Assembly: GCF_003096075.1 (NCBI RefSeq)
Contig: NZ_CP015449.1
Coordinates: 992,001-1,056,000 of the forward strand
Origin: Dietzia lutea
GTDB lineage: Bacteria; Actinomycetota; Actinomycetes; Mycobacteriales; Mycobacteriaceae
Direction: 5' to 3'
Length of the DNA: 64,000 bases
Translations under genes and position numbers: made by a program
Shown here: in pieces, positions 30,349-40,000 of the stretch
Numbering within the stretch: position 1 is the stretch's first letter
Layout: the number at the start of each line of letters is the position of its first letter
The notes under the pieces: generated by a model
The model's input: only the letters and a program-made list of their open reading frames with translations
What the model was told of the DNA's origin: nothing
Database searches by the model: none

Positions 30349-30969
30349 ATGAGCGAACCGCGTGACCTGGCCGTCTGCTTCATCGGTGATTCGTTCGTGG
30401 CCGGATACGGCGACGAGACGGGCCGCGGCTGGACCTCGCACCTGGTCGAGGCGGGTGCCCGCGAGGGGCTGAACCTGCACGCCACCGTCGCGGGGATCGG
30501 CGGGGACACGTCCGAGATGATCCTGGCCCGTTGGGACGAGGTGGACCGTCGGCGGGCGGCGTTCCCGACCACCGCGGTGATCGCGGAGTTCGGCGTCAAC
30601 GACGTCATGGAGGTCGGGGGCGAGGTGCGCGTCGACGAGGCGGGCACGGTCGCGGCGCTGCGCGGGATGATCGATCGGGCTCCCCGCGGGCGGTTCCTCG
30701 TGGTGGGTCCGCCGCCGGTCGTGTGGGACGAGGTCAACGAGCGGATCGCCGCCCGCGCCGAGGCGATGGCCGCGGTGTGCGACGAGACCCGCGTGCCGTT
30801 CGTGCCGACGTTCGACGTGTTGCTGACGGGTGGGGCGTGGATGCGCGAGGTCGCCGCCGGTGACGGGGCCCACCCCGGCCCCGGCGGGTACGAGCAGTTC
30901 GCGGACGTCATCGTCGGCCCGGCGCTCGCGTGGCTGGGTTCGCTACCCGACGCCGAACCGGGCTACTAG
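30349..30969 (+). CDS. SGNH/GDSL-type hydrolase
   Basis: 206 residues with the SGNH blocks in order: block I FIGDSFVAGYGD, block II GIGGDTSEM, block III FGVND, block V GDGAHPGPGGY (Asp-x-x-His). No signal peptide, so it is probably a cytoplasmic esterase or lipase-like enzyme of unknown substrate. A TACGGT element (30337-30342) lies six bases before the ATG, predicting a leaderless transcript separate from esrSR. The stop codon lies inside a degenerate tandem repeat. Confidence 0.87.
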   Translation: MSEPRDLAVCFIGDSFVAGYGDETGRGWTSHLVEAGAREGLNLHATVAGIGGDTSEMILARWDEVDRRRAAFPTTAVIAEFGVNDVMEVGGEVRVDEAGTVAALRGMIDRAPRGRFLVVGPPPVVWDEVNERIAARAEAMAAVCDETRVPFVPTFDVLLTGGAWMREVAAGDGAHPGPGGYEQFADVIVGPALAWLGSLPDAEPGY

Positions 30970-31034
30970 GCGTCGACCGGGCTACTAGCCGTCGCACCGA
31001 CCTACTAGACCTCGAGCCGGGTCGCTAGCGGGAA
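30957..31034. repeat. Degenerate 19-20-bp tandem repeat across two convergent stop codons
   Basis: ACCGGGCTACTAGGCGTCG (30957-30975) and ACCGGGCTACTAGCCGTCG (30976-30994) are near identical. Two more diverged units follow (about 30995-31014 and 31015-31034). Each unit carries a TAG or CTAG. The first includes the stop of the SGNH hydrolase gene and the fourth the stop of the opposing DUF6157 gene. Confidence 0.85.
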
Positions 31035-31426
31035 CTCTTCATGGCGCGCCTGACCGTGACGGTCGGGTCGGCCTCGAGCTCGACCACGCGGGGCGAATCC
31101 ATGGGCAGCAGCGCGATCCGTCCGTCGGCGTCGAAGTGCAGGGCCCATCCGTAGGTCTTGGCCAGGGGAGAGGTGCGCAGGCAGGGCTGGCCCTTGCCGA
31201 AGAACCGCTCGCGTTCGGCGGCGCGGTCGCTCTCCGGGATCCCCTTGCGCGCGCAGTGCACGTCGAACAGCAGGTCGTCGCTCGTCCACGCATAGTCCGT
31301 GTCGGCGAGCCGCTCGTACTGCAGTTCGGCGACCGTGCCCTTCCCGGAGGGCGGGACGGTCGCCGTCTCGGCCCGGGTGTCGGGGGCGGGGAGGATGAGC
31401 GTGTCGGTGTAATTGGTGGTGTGCAT
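31025..31426 (-). CDS. DUF6157 family protein
   Basis: 133 residues from ATG 31426, with GGAGG upstream. The conserved family pattern is visible: MHTTNYTDTLI, GTVAELQYERLADTDYAWTSDDLLFDV, FFGKGQPCLRTSPLAKTYGWALHFD and IALLPMDS. Soluble, no known function. Convergent with the SGNH hydrolase gene and divergent from the small acidic ORF at 31551. Confidence 0.85.
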   Translation of the reverse strand: MHTTNYTDTLILPAPDTRAETATVPPSGKGTVAELQYERLADTDYAWTSDDLLFDVHCARKGIPESDRAAERERFFGKGQPCLRTSPLAKTYGWALHFDADGRIALLPMDSPRVVELEADPTVTVRRAMKSSR

Positions 31427-31550
31427 GGTGAGCCTCCGGCCCTCGTCGCCCGGCATCCGGCGCCGTGCGGTGCTGTGCGGTCGTGCCGGACGGGGTGTCC
31501 GGTAACGTGAGTCTCGCCGTACGCCCGGTACGGCGGGAGGAGATTGTTGC

Positions 31551-31697
31551 ATGTCCAACCCGCAGAACTCTGACCACGACGACGACAAGTCCGACGAGAA
31601 GGACGAGAGGGACAACCGTCCGGATTCGAAGGACGACCTCGCCGACGAGTGGGGCGACGAGTCCTTCCCGGCCAGCGACCCCCCCGGGGCTCCCTGA
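31551..31697 (+). CDS. Small acidic protein with a (D)ESFPASDPP motif
   Basis: 48 residues, over a third Asp/Glu, ending DEWGDESFPASDPPGAP. The SFPASDPP end is one I recognise from many short, uncharacterised bacterial proteins. A strong Shine-Dalgarno GGGAGGAG (31534-31541) precedes the ATG. A hairpin (CGCCGTAC 31515-31522 with GTACGGCG 31528-31535) lies just upstream and touches the ribosome-binding site. The stop is two bases from the convergent ldh stop. Probably a real gene that length filters miss; function unknown. Confidence 0.78.
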   Translation: MSNPQNSDHDDDKSDEKDERDNRPDSKDDLADEWGDESFPASDPPGAP

Positions 31698-31699
31698 GC

Positions 31700-32653
31700 T
31701 CATCTCAGGATCTCGAACTGTTCGGACACCGCCCGCAGCGCGCTCGCGCTGCGGGCGAACTGTTCGCGCTCGGTGGTGTCGAGCTCCAGCTCCACCACCC
31801 GGTGCACGCCGGTCCGTCCGATCACGGCGGGCACCCCGATGAAGATCCCGTCCTCGCCGTACTCGCCCCGCAGCAGGGTGGACACGGGTAGGGAGACCTG
31901 TTCGTTGCGCAGCACGGCGCGGGTGATGCGGGCCAGGCCCATGCCGATGCCGTAGCTGGTGGAGCCCTTCGAGTCGATGATCCGGTAGGCGGCGTCCCGC
32001 GTCTCGGTGAAGATCTGTGCGAGCCGTTCCCGCTTGGCGGGGTCGCCGTCCAGGTCGCGGCGCAGCGGCACCCCGGAGACGTTGGCGGAGGAGAGCACCG
32101 GCAGTTCGGTGTCGCCGTGTTCACCGATGATCGAGGCGTGCACGCTCATCGGGGCGACGCCGTAGTACTCGCCCAGCATGAACCGGAACCGTGCGGAGTC
32201 GAGGATCGTCCCGGACCCGATCACCTGCGCCGACGGCAGCCCGGAGTAGCGCCAGGTGGCCTGGGCGAGGATGTCGACGGGGTTGGTGGCCACCAGCAGG
32301 ATGCCGTCGAAGCCTGTCGCCATGACGTCGCCGACGATCTTCTCGAACAGCGCCATGTTCTTGTCGACCAGGTCGAGGCGGGTCTCGCCGGGCTTCTGGG
32401 CGGCCCCGGCGCAGATCACCACCATCGTGGCGTCGGTGCAGTCGTCGTAGGTGCCCTCGGTGACGAGGGTGGGGGAGGGCGCCCACACGACGCCGTGGTT
32501 GAGGTCCATGACCTCGCCCACGAGTTTGTCGCGGTCGATGTCGATGATGGCCAGATGGTCGGCCAGACCCTGGTTGACCAGCGCGTAGGCGTAGGCGATG
32601 CCGACGTCGCCGGCGCCGATGAGCACGATGCGGTTCCCGATGGAGGCCTTCAT
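31700..32653 (-). CDS. ldh: L-lactate dehydrogenase
   Basis: NAD-dependent reduction of pyruvate to L-lactate. 317 residues. Rossmann motif [18 protein letters not shown], catalytic histidine in [10 protein letters not shown], arginines in KPGETRLDL and substrate-site ATNPVDIL are present. I place the start at ATG 32653: a -10 element TACCCT (complement of 32662-32667) ends eight bases before it, so the mRNA should be leaderless. GTG 32659 is the alternative. The SOS-regulated imuA' is divergent. Confidence 0.95.
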   Translation of the reverse strand: MKASIGNRIVLIGAGDVGIAYAYALVNQGLADHLAIIDIDRDKLVGEVMDLNHGVVWAPSPTLVTEGTYDDCTDATMVVICAGAAQKPGETRLDLVDKNMALFEKIVGDVMATGFDGILLVATNPVDILAQATWRYSGLPSAQVIGSGTILDSARFRFMLGEYYGVAPMSVHASIIGEHGDTELPVLSSANVSGVPLRRDLDGDPAKRERLAQIFTETRDAAYRIIDSKGSTSYGIGMGLARITRAVLRNEQVSLPVSTLLRGEYGEDGIFIGVPAVIGRTGVHRVVELELDTTEREQFARSASALRAVSEQFEILR

Positions 32654-32737
32654 GGTCACCGAGGGTAGGCCCCCGGTACGACACGGCGGGCGTAGTCGTG
32701 GTGAACAACCGGGTGACGACGACGAGGAGAACCCGTC

Positions 32738-32753
32738 TCGAACAGGTGTTCTT
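32738..32753 (+). promoter_or_regulatory. LexA (SOS) box 1 upstream of imuA'
   Basis: TCGAACAGGTGTTCTT matches the actinobacterial SOS box TCGAAC-N4-GTTCGA at ten of twelve positions. It is 111 bases before imuA' and 85 bases before the divergent ldh start. Confidence 0.75.
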
Positions 32754-32791
32754 GCGCGGTGTCGTACCCGTGGTGTTCACTGTTCCCGTGG

Positions 32792-32807
32792 TCGAAAAAT
32801 AGTTCGA
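32792..32807 (+). promoter_or_regulatory. LexA (SOS) box 2 upstream of imuA'
   Basis: TCGAAAAATAGTTCGA matches TCGAAC-N4-GTTCGA at eleven of twelve positions. A plausible -35 TTCACT (32776-32781) and -10 AATAGT (32798-32803, spacer 16) put the box across the core promoter, so LexA should repress imuA'-imuB until DNA damage. Confidence 0.9.
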
Positions 32808-32848
32808 TTACGTGCTCGACGGCGTGTCGCGCGTGACGGGAGGTTCTG

Positions 32849-33709
32849 ATGATGGTAATGGACGCTGCTGCTGTTGCCGATCTGGCCGACCTCGACACGG
32901 CGGACCGGGTCGCGGAACTGCGGCGCCGCCTGGCCGCGATGCCGGGCGGGGGTCCGCCCGCGGCCGCGCGGTCGACCGCGCCCTCGGCCCCGCGCCCGTC
33001 GGCTCCCGCCGTGCCGCCGCGCTCGACGACCCCGCCCGCGGCCGCCGCGCATCCGGAGGGCCCCGGAGACGTCGCGCCCGTCGTCGCGGGTCCCGCCCCC
33101 GTGGCGTCCGCACCCACCGGCGTCGCCGCCTCCGCTCCCGTCGCCGGCCCGACCGCGGCACCCGCCGCGGCCGTGCCCGGCGTGGCCGTGCCGGAGTCCG
33201 TGGCGCATCTGGTGCCGGGCGGGGTGTTGCCCGCAGGCCGTGTCACGGCGGTCTCCGGCAGCGCCACCCTACGGGTCGGCCTGTTGGCCGCGGCCACGGC
33301 GTCCGGTGCCCGGTGCGCGGTCGTGGGATGGCCCGAGCTCGGGGTGGCGGCCGTGGCGGAACAGGGCGGTCGGTTGGACTGTCTGGCGCTCGTGCCCGAT
33401 CCCGGCCCGGACCCGGCGGCGGTCGTGTCTGTCCTGCTCGATGGGCTGGACCTGGTCCTGCTCGGTCCGGCGGTCGCGGCCGTCGCCCCGTCCCGGGCGC
33501 GGGTGCTCGCCGGCCGGGTGCGGGCCGCGGGCGCGGTGCTCCTGGTGGGCCCGGGTTGGCCCGGCGCGGAGCTGACGCTGGCGGGGCGGCACTGCCGCTA
33601 CGGCGGTCTGGGCGCGGGCACGGGCCGGCTGGCCTCGGTCTCCACCGTGGTGCGCTGCTCCGGACGGGCCGCGCCCGCCCGGACCGCGGAATGGGTGGCG
33701 GCGGGATGA
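32849..33709 (+). CDS. imuA': Mutasome accessory protein ImuA'
   Basis: 286-residue actinobacterial ImuA' (RecA-fold-like, weakly conserved), partner of ImuB and DnaE2 in damage-induced mutagenic synthesis. The first ~110 residues are Pro/Ala-rich linker; the conserved part runs from VPGGVLPAGRVTAVSGSATLRVGLLAAA to the end. No clear Walker A is visible. Assignment rests on the SOS boxes and the ATGA-coupled imuB downstream. GGGAGG at 32838-32843 serves ATG 32849 or, with better spacing, ATG 32852. Confidence 0.85.
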   Translation: MMVMDAAAVADLADLDTADRVAELRRRLAAMPGGGPPAAARSTAPSAPRPSAPAVPPRSTTPPAAAAHPEGPGDVAPVVAGPAPVASAPTGVAASAPVAGPTAAPAAAVPGVAVPESVAHLVPGGVLPAGRVTAVSGSATLRVGLLAAATASGARCAVVGWPELGVAAVAEQGGRLDCLALVPDPGPDPAAVVSVLLDGLDLVLLGPAVAAVAPSRARVLAGRVRAAGAVLLVGPGWPGAELTLAGRHCRYGGLGAGTGRLASVSTVVRCSGRAAPARTAEWVAAG

Positions 33710-35358
33710 GCGCCCGGGTCATGGCGGTGTGGTGCCCGGACTGGCCGGCGGTCGCGGCGGCCCGGGCCGAGGGGCACGGTCTCCACCTGCCGTTGGCGGT
33801 GATCGGGCCCCGCGGGGTGCTGGCGTGCAACGCCGTCGCCCGTGCGGTGGGGGTGCGTCGTGGGTTGCGTCGGCGCGAGGCCCAGTTCCGCTGCCCGGAG
33901 CTCGTGGTGGTCGCCGCGGACCCGGCGCGGGACGCCGCGTGGTTCGAGCCCGTGGTGCAGGCGCTCGACGCCGTCGTCCCGGGGATCGAGGTGCTGAGGC
34001 CCGGCCTGTTCGTGTTCTCCGCGGCCGGGGCGCTGCGTTTCCACGGCGGGGTCGAGCAGGTCGTCACCCGTGTGGTCGACGCGGTGGCCGCGGCGGGGGT
34101 GGAGTGCCAGGTGGGACTCGCCGACGAACTGCCCACGGCCGTGCTCGGCGCCCGTGGCTCGGCGCTGTTGGAGCCGGGTGGGGACGCCGACTATTTGGCG
34201 GGTCTGCCCGTGGAGGCGCTCGTGGTGGAACCCGCGCTGGGGGAGCCCGAGGTGCTGTCGGAGCTGGTCGGCCTCCTGCACCGCCTCGGCGTGCGGACGC
34301 TGGGCGATTTCGCCGCCCTCCCGCCGCGGGACGTGGCCACCCGTTTCGGCGAGGCCGGGTCGGTGGCGCACCGGATCGCCCGCGCGGTCCCGTGGCGCCC
34401 GCCGTCGGTGACCGCGGTGCCCACGGGCTCGGCGGTCGAGCACCGGTGCGATCCGCCCCTGGAGCGGGTCGACGAGGCGGCGTTCCTCGGCCGGCGGCTG
34501 GCGGGGGAACTACACGCCGTGCTCGCCGCGGCCGGGGTCTCGTGTCTGCGGCTGTCCATCACGGCCCGGGTCGAGGGGGGCACGGAGGTCAACCGGGTGT
34601 GGCGGTGCTCGTCGCCGCTCACCCCGGAGGGCACCGCCGACCGGCTGCGCTGGCAACTCGAGGGCTGGCTCACCGGCACCGCGATCGCCGGCGGGGCCGG
34701 GGGCGCGGTCGCCGCCCTCGTCCTGGAACCGGTGGAGGTCGTCCCCGCCGGTCGCGTCCAGGAGGGGCTGTGGGGCGAGGCCGGGCTCGCGGAGGCCCGC
34801 GTCCACCGCGCGCTCGTGCGCGTCCAGGGACTGCTCGGGCCCGAGGCCGTCCGGGTGCCGGTGGAGGTGGGTGGCCGCGGTCCGGCCGACCGGGTGCGCT
34901 GCCTGTCGTACGGGGACGCCCCGGCCGAGCCCGCCGCCCGCGGTCCGTGGCCGGGTGCGCTGCCCGCGCCCTCGCCGTCGGTGGTGTGGCCCGGACCGGG
35001 CTACCGGCTCGAGATCCGCGAGAACGGTGACCCGGGGGCCGCCGTCGCGGCGCGGGTCCCGCTCGCCGGGGGAGTCGTGCTGCGCAGCGCGGAGGGGGCG
35101 GCCGTCGCGGTGACCCCCCGCGGTCTGCTCAGCGCGCGACCCGCCGCCATCGAGGTGGGCGGTCGCCGCTGCGCGCTGCTCGGGTGGTCGCGGCCGTGGC
35201 CGATCGACGAGGCCTGGTGGGAGCCCACGCCCGACGGTGAACCCCGCCGGCCCCGGGCCCGCATGCAGGTCGTCCCCGAGCGTGCGGCCGCGTTGCTGCT
35301 CTGCGGCGTGCTCGGGGACGGGTCGGAGAACTGGACGGTCGAGGGGGTCTACGAATGA
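33706..35358 (+). CDS. imuB: ImuB, catalytically inactive Y-family polymerase homologue
   Basis: 550 residues. Y-family polymerase fold, but the N-terminus reads VMAVWCPDWPAVAAA where active polymerases carry the metal-binding aspartate, and the second acidic pair is also missing. This is the known state of ImuB, which acts as an adaptor linking the beta clamp, ImuA' and DnaE2. Landmarks: GLRRREAQFRCPELVVV, the helix-hairpin-helix part LHRLGVRTLGDFAALPPRDVATRFG and C-terminal W-rich segment WPIDEAWWEPTPDG. Overlaps imuA' by ATGA. Confidence 0.93.
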   Translation: MSARVMAVWCPDWPAVAAARAEGHGLHLPLAVIGPRGVLACNAVARAVGVRRGLRRREAQFRCPELVVVAADPARDAAWFEPVVQALDAVVPGIEVLRPGLFVFSAAGALRFHGGVEQVVTRVVDAVAAAGVECQVGLADELPTAVLGARGSALLEPGGDADYLAGLPVEALVVEPALGEPEVLSELVGLLHRLGVRTLGDFAALPPRDVATRFGEAGSVAHRIARAVPWRPPSVTAVPTGSAVEHRCDPPLERVDEAAFLGRRLAGELHAVLAAAGVSCLRLSITARVEGGTEVNRVWRCSSPLTPEGTADRLRWQLEGWLTGTAIAGGAGGAVAALVLEPVEVVPAGRVQEGLWGEAGLAEARVHRALVRVQGLLGPEAVRVPVEVGGRGPADRVRCLSYGDAPAEPAARGPWPGALPAPSPSVVWPGPGYRLEIRENGDPGAAVAARVPLAGGVVLRSAEGAAVAVTPRGLLSARPAAIEVGGRRCALLGWSRPWPIDEAWWEPTPDGEPRRPRARMQVVPERAAALLLCGVLGDGSENWTVEGVYE

Positions 35359-35408
35359 TGATCCGGTCGCTCACGCCCCGGTCGGCCGTGCCCGGCCCCG
35401 GGTCGCGA

Positions 35409-36050
35409 TCAGCGCTCGATGTCCACCACCAGACGGGTCGGGTTCTGCAGGAGGAAGGCGGAGAAGGCCCGGTCGGTGCCCTCGAGACCGATCACCGCCT
35501 GCGCCTGTCCCTCGAACTGCCCCGCGAACGCCACGCCGGCCACCCCGGTGGCCTCGTCACCCGTCACGGTGCCCACGGGGACCTCCTCCATGCCGGTCTC
35601 GGTCGGCAGGATCTGGCCGCCGATCATCACCTGGAGGAACGAGTCGCCCTGCACCTCCACGGGGAAACCGCTGCCCTGCTGGGCGGGGGCGTCCACGTAG
35701 TCCACGGAGTAGCTCGGGACGCCGCGACCGTCGAGTTCGAAGACCACGCGGTCCTCACCCTGGTAGTCACCCATCCGGATCTCGGACACGACCAGCTCGG
35801 CGCGCCCTGCGGCGGCATCCGGGGTCTCGCTCTTGGGTGCGGAGTCCGCCGGACCGGCCGTGGGGTCGGCGGCCTCGGTCTCCTCCGGGGACAGGTTCTG
35901 CGCCTGGGCGGCGGGCGAGGAGCCGGCGGTGGTCGTCGGGTTCGTGGCGGGGGCGTCGGTCGAGGTGTCGGTCCCGCATCCCACCAGTGCCAGGGACGCG
36001 GCGGCGGTCAGGGCGGCGGCCGCGGCGAAGCGGCGGTGTCGGGTACGCAT
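35409..36050 (-). CDS. Lipoprotein with AMIN-like domain
   Basis: 213 residues. A signal peptide (MRTRHRRFAAAAALTAAASL) ends in lipobox LVGC, so it should be a membrane-anchored lipoprotein. A Thr/Pro/Ala-rich linker leads to a beta-rich domain (VVSEIRMGDYQGEDRVVFELDGRG to NPTRLVVDIER) resembling the AMIN-like domain of actinobacterial lipoproteins, proposed to bind cell-wall material. It lies antiparallel between imuB and dnaE2 without obvious connection to mutagenesis. Confidence 0.85.
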   Translation of the reverse strand: MRTRHRRFAAAAALTAAASLALVGCGTDTSTDAPATNPTTTAGSSPAAQAQNLSPEETEAADPTAGPADSAPKSETPDAAAGRAELVVSEIRMGDYQGEDRVVFELDGRGVPSYSVDYVDAPAQQGSGFPVEVQGDSFLQVMIGGQILPTETGMEEVPVGTVTGDEATGVAGVAFAGQFEGQAQAVIGLEGTDRAFSAFLLQNPTRLVVDIER

Positions 36051-36136
36051 GGCCTCACCCTAAAGCCCTCTAATCACTTTTGTCCCACAAGGTGGCTACA
36101 GTTACACCATTTCGCACGGTGGGGCACCATGGGGGC

Positions 36137-37060
36137 GTGTCAGTCATCGATCCCGCCCCAGTCCCCGCCTGGTGTTCGCTCCAGTCGGCCGACGAACCAC
36201 CGGCCGGCACCGCTGCCCACGAGGAATCGTGGGTGTTGTTGGAGGTCCCCGCGCGATGGGGGCGCGACATCTTCGACGGAGAGGCGCTGGGCGACGAGCT
36301 CTCCGAGCGCCTCAAGAAGCACGTATCCGACTGCGGGTCCCGCATGCTGTTCATCAGGCGGCCCGGCCGCGAGGGTCAGCGCATCGACCGGCACCGCTTC
36401 TACCTCTGTGACACGCGCCCCGGTCGGCGGAGCATCAGGGTCGGCCGCGTCGACCGACCCGCGGACATGCTCGACCTCGATCTCTCACCCGGTGGACACG
36501 TGGACGGCACCCGTGAGGTCGAGGGGCCCGTGGTCCTCGTCTGTACCCACGCCAAGCGCGATCAGTGCTGTGCCGTCCGGGGCCGCCCGGTCGTGGCCGG
36601 ACTCGAGTCCCGTCTCGGGAACCGTCTGTCCTCGCTCGACCCGGACTCCGCGGTGTGGGAGTGCTCCCACACCGGCGGACACCGCTTCGCCCCGGTCCTG
36701 CTGCTACCCGGGACCGGGTACACCTACGGGCCCGCGGAGACCGACCTCGCGGTCCGCATCGTCGAGGCCGAACTGGACGGCCGGGTCGTCACCGAGCACC
36801 TGCGGGGGCGCAGCACGTGGCCGCCGGCCGGGCAGGTGGCGGAGGTGGCCGTCCGCGACTCCGGCGTGGAGGCGGGGATCGACGACCTCGTCGTCGACAT
36901 CGACCCGGACGCCCCGCACGTGGCCGTCGTCCAGCACGCCGACGGCCGCGCCTGGCGCGTCGAGACCGGCACACGCCCGCTCCCGCCCCGCGCGCAGAGC
37001 TGCCGTAAGCCACCGGGAAAGGCCTCCGCATGGGTCGTGGAGTCCTTCACCCGGCTCTGA
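36137..37060 (+). CDS. Sucrase/ferredoxin-like family protein
   Basis: About 307 residues from GTG 36137. Thioredoxin-fold [2Fe-2S]-type family: WCSLQSADEPPAGTA at the start, then CTHAKRDQCCAVRGRP and WECSHTGGHRFAPVLLLP, which supply cysteine and histidine ligands. Physiological role unknown despite the family name. The only upstream in-frame start is TTG 36080, judged less likely. A TACAGT element at 36097-36102 may be its -10. dnaE2 begins 33 bases downstream in the same direction, so the two may share a transcript. Confidence 0.83.
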   Translation: MSVIDPAPVPAWCSLQSADEPPAGTAAHEESWVLLEVPARWGRDIFDGEALGDELSERLKKHVSDCGSRMLFIRRPGREGQRIDRHRFYLCDTRPGRRSIRVGRVDRPADMLDLDLSPGGHVDGTREVEGPVVLVCTHAKRDQCCAVRGRPVVAGLESRLGNRLSSLDPDSAVWECSHTGGHRFAPVLLLPGTGYTYGPAETDLAVRIVEAELDGRVVTEHLRGRSTWPPAGQVAEVAVRDSGVEAGIDDLVVDIDPDAPHVAVVQHADGRAWRVETGTRPLPPRAQSCRKPPGKASAWVVESFTRL

Positions 37061-37093
37061 CCGCACCCACCGGCACCGGGCGGGTGAGCCCCG

Positions 37094-40000
37094 GTGAACT
37101 GGTACCACGGACCCAGGAGCTGGGGAGAGCTCGAACGGGTGCTGTCCGGGCGGCCGAACCCGCGAGGGCCCGAGAACCCCCATCCCGGCGACGGCAGCGA
37201 CGCCCCCGCATGGTCGCGCACACGGGGTGACTACACGCCCCCGCAGCGGCCGCGCGTCCAGGGACGCGTGCCGTACGCGGAGCTGCACGCCCACACGGCG
37301 TTCAGCTTCCTCGACGGCGCCTCCTCGCCCGAGGCGATGGCGGAGGCGGCGGCCGAACTGGGGCTCACGGCCCTCGCGATCACCGACCACGACGGTCTGT
37401 ACGGGGTCGTGCGTTTCGCCGAAGCCGCCTCCGAGCTGGGCCTGGCCACGGTGTTCGGGGCGGAGCTGTCCCTGCCGGGCGGCGAGCACCTGCTCGTTCT
37501 CGCCAGGGGGCAGGAGGGGTACCGCCGGCTGTCCCGCGCGATCGCCCGCGCCCACCTGCGGGGCGGGGCCAAGGGCGAGCCGCGGTACGAGATCACGGAG
37601 CTCGCGGAGGCGGCCGGGGGCCACTGGTACGTGCTCACCGGTTGCCGACGCGGCCGCGTCCGTCGTGCGCTGGAACGCGGCGGCACCGGAGCCCCCGATT
37701 TCGACATCGCGGCAGCCCGCACGGCCCTGGACCAGCTGGTCGAGCTGTTCGGGCGGGACAGGGTGGTCGTGGAACTCACCTGTCACGGGGTGCCCGAGGA
37801 CACCGAGCGGTGCGACGCGCTGGCCGGACTCGCAGCCCGGGCGGGGCTCCCCGTCGTGGCCACGACCGCCGCCCACTGCGCGGGGCCCGAGGACGCGCGG
37901 TTGGCCTCGGTCATGGCGGCCCTCGGCGCGCGTGACGCGCTCGAGACCCACGCCGCACACCTGCCCGCGGCGGGCGGCGCCCACCTGCGCTCGGGAGAGG
38001 AGATGGCCGACCTGTTCGACCGGTGGCCCGACGCCGTCGCCGGGGCCGACAGGCTGGGCCGGGAGTGCGCGTTCGACCTGCGGCTCATCGCCCCGCAGCT
38101 GCCGCCGTTCGACGTCCCCGAGGGCCACACCGAGGACACCATGCTCGCCGAGCTCGCCTACGCCGGCGCCGCCCGCCGCTACGGCACCCGCGAGGAGGCA
38201 CCGGAGGCGTACGCGCAGATCGACCGCGAGCTGAAGGTGATCGCCGAGCTGGGTTTCCCCGGGTACTTCCTCGTGGTCCACGACATCGTCGAGTTCTGCC
38301 GCCGCGAGGGCATCCTCTGCCAGGGCCGGGGCTCGGCCGCCAACTCGGCGGTCTGCTACTCACTGGGCATCACCAACGTCGACCCGGTGCGCGCCCAACT
38401 CCTCTTCGAGCGGTTCCTGGCGCCTGAGCGCGACGGCCCGCCCGACATCGACGTGGACATCGAGTCCGGTCGTCGGGAGGAGGCCATCCAGTACGTCTAC
38501 TCCCGGTACGGGCGGGACTACGCCGCCCAGGTGGCCAACGTCATCACCTACCGAGGGCGCTCGGCGGTGCGGGACGTGGCCCGGGCGCTCGGATACTCCC
38601 CGGGGCAGCAGGACGCCTGGTCCAAGAGCGTCGACCGGTGGTCGGGACTGAAGAACCACGAGCGGGAGGCCACCGAGCACACCGTCCCGCCCGACGTGCT
38701 CGCGCTGGCACGGCAGCTCGTCGGCCTGCCCCGACACCTGGGCATCCACTCCGGCGGCATGGTGATCTGTGACCGCCCGGTGGCCGACGTGGTGCCCGTC
38801 GAATGGGCGCGGATGCCGGGGCGGACGGTGCTGCAGTGGGACAAGGACGACTGCGCGGCGGTCGGACTGGTCAAGTTCGACATGCTGGGTCTGGGCATGC
38901 TCACCGCACTCCACCACGCCATCGACCTGGCGGCCGAGCACAAGGACCTCGACGTGGACCTGGCCCGACTGGACCTCGCGGACCCACAGGTCTACGAGAT
39001 GCTCTGCCGCGGCGACTCCGTGGGCGTGTTCCAGGTGGAGTCACGCGCCCAGATGGCCACCCTGCCGCGGCTGCGACCCCGGACGTTCTACGACCTCGTG
39101 GTGGAGGTCGCCCTCATCCGTCCGGGTCCCATCCAGGGTGGTTCCGTCCACCCCTACATCCGTCGGCGCAACGGCCGGGAGAAGGTGGTGTTCGACCACC
39201 CGGCGCTCGAGTCGGTGCTGGGGCGGACGCTGGGGATCCCCCTGTTCCAGGAGCAGCTCATGCAGATCGCCACGGTGATCGCCGGCTTCACCGGCGCGGA
39301 GGCCGACCAGCTGCGCCGGGCGATGGGGGCCAAGCGGTCCCCGGAACGGATGGCGCGGCTGAAGGAGCGGTTCTTCGCGGGCATGCGCGAACTGCACGGC
39401 ATCGGCACCAGTCCGCCGGGGACCCCGTACACCGGCCCGGAGGTGGGGGAGCGGATCTGGGAGAAGATGTGCGCCTTCGCCAACTACGGCTTCCCCGAGA
39501 GCCACTCCCAGTCCTTCGCCGCGATCGTCTACTACTCCGCGTGGTTCAAGTGTCACCACCCGGCGATCTTCTGCGCCGCCCTGCTGCGCAGCCAGCCCAT
39601 GGGCTTCTACTCACCCCAGTCGCTGGTGGCCGACGCCCGCAGGCACGGTGTCACCGTGCACCGGCCGTGCGTCAACCGCTCGCTCGGCGGCGCCACCTGT
39701 GAGAACGACGGCACAGAGGTGCGCCTCGGCCTGGAGTCCGTGCGGGCGATCGGGGAGGATCTGGCCACCGCGATCGCCGACGAGCGCGACAGTCATGGCC
39801 CCTACACCTCCGCGGCCGACCTCGCCGGGCGCACCGGGCTGTCCGTCCGGCAGATGGAGGCACTGGCCACCGCCGGGGCGCTCGACTCGCTCGGCACGGG
39901 AGGACGCCGCGCGGCCCTGTGGTCGGCGGCCACCGCGGCCCGTGAGAAGCCCGGCATGCTGCCCGGGCTCAGCCAGGTCGACGCTCCCGCGCTCCCCGGG

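Noticed and set aside
37131-37146. TCGAACGGGTGCTGTC as a SOS box for dnaE2
   Set aside because: Only the left half matches TCGAAC-N4-GTTCGA; the right half does not, and it lies inside the dnaE2 reading frame.
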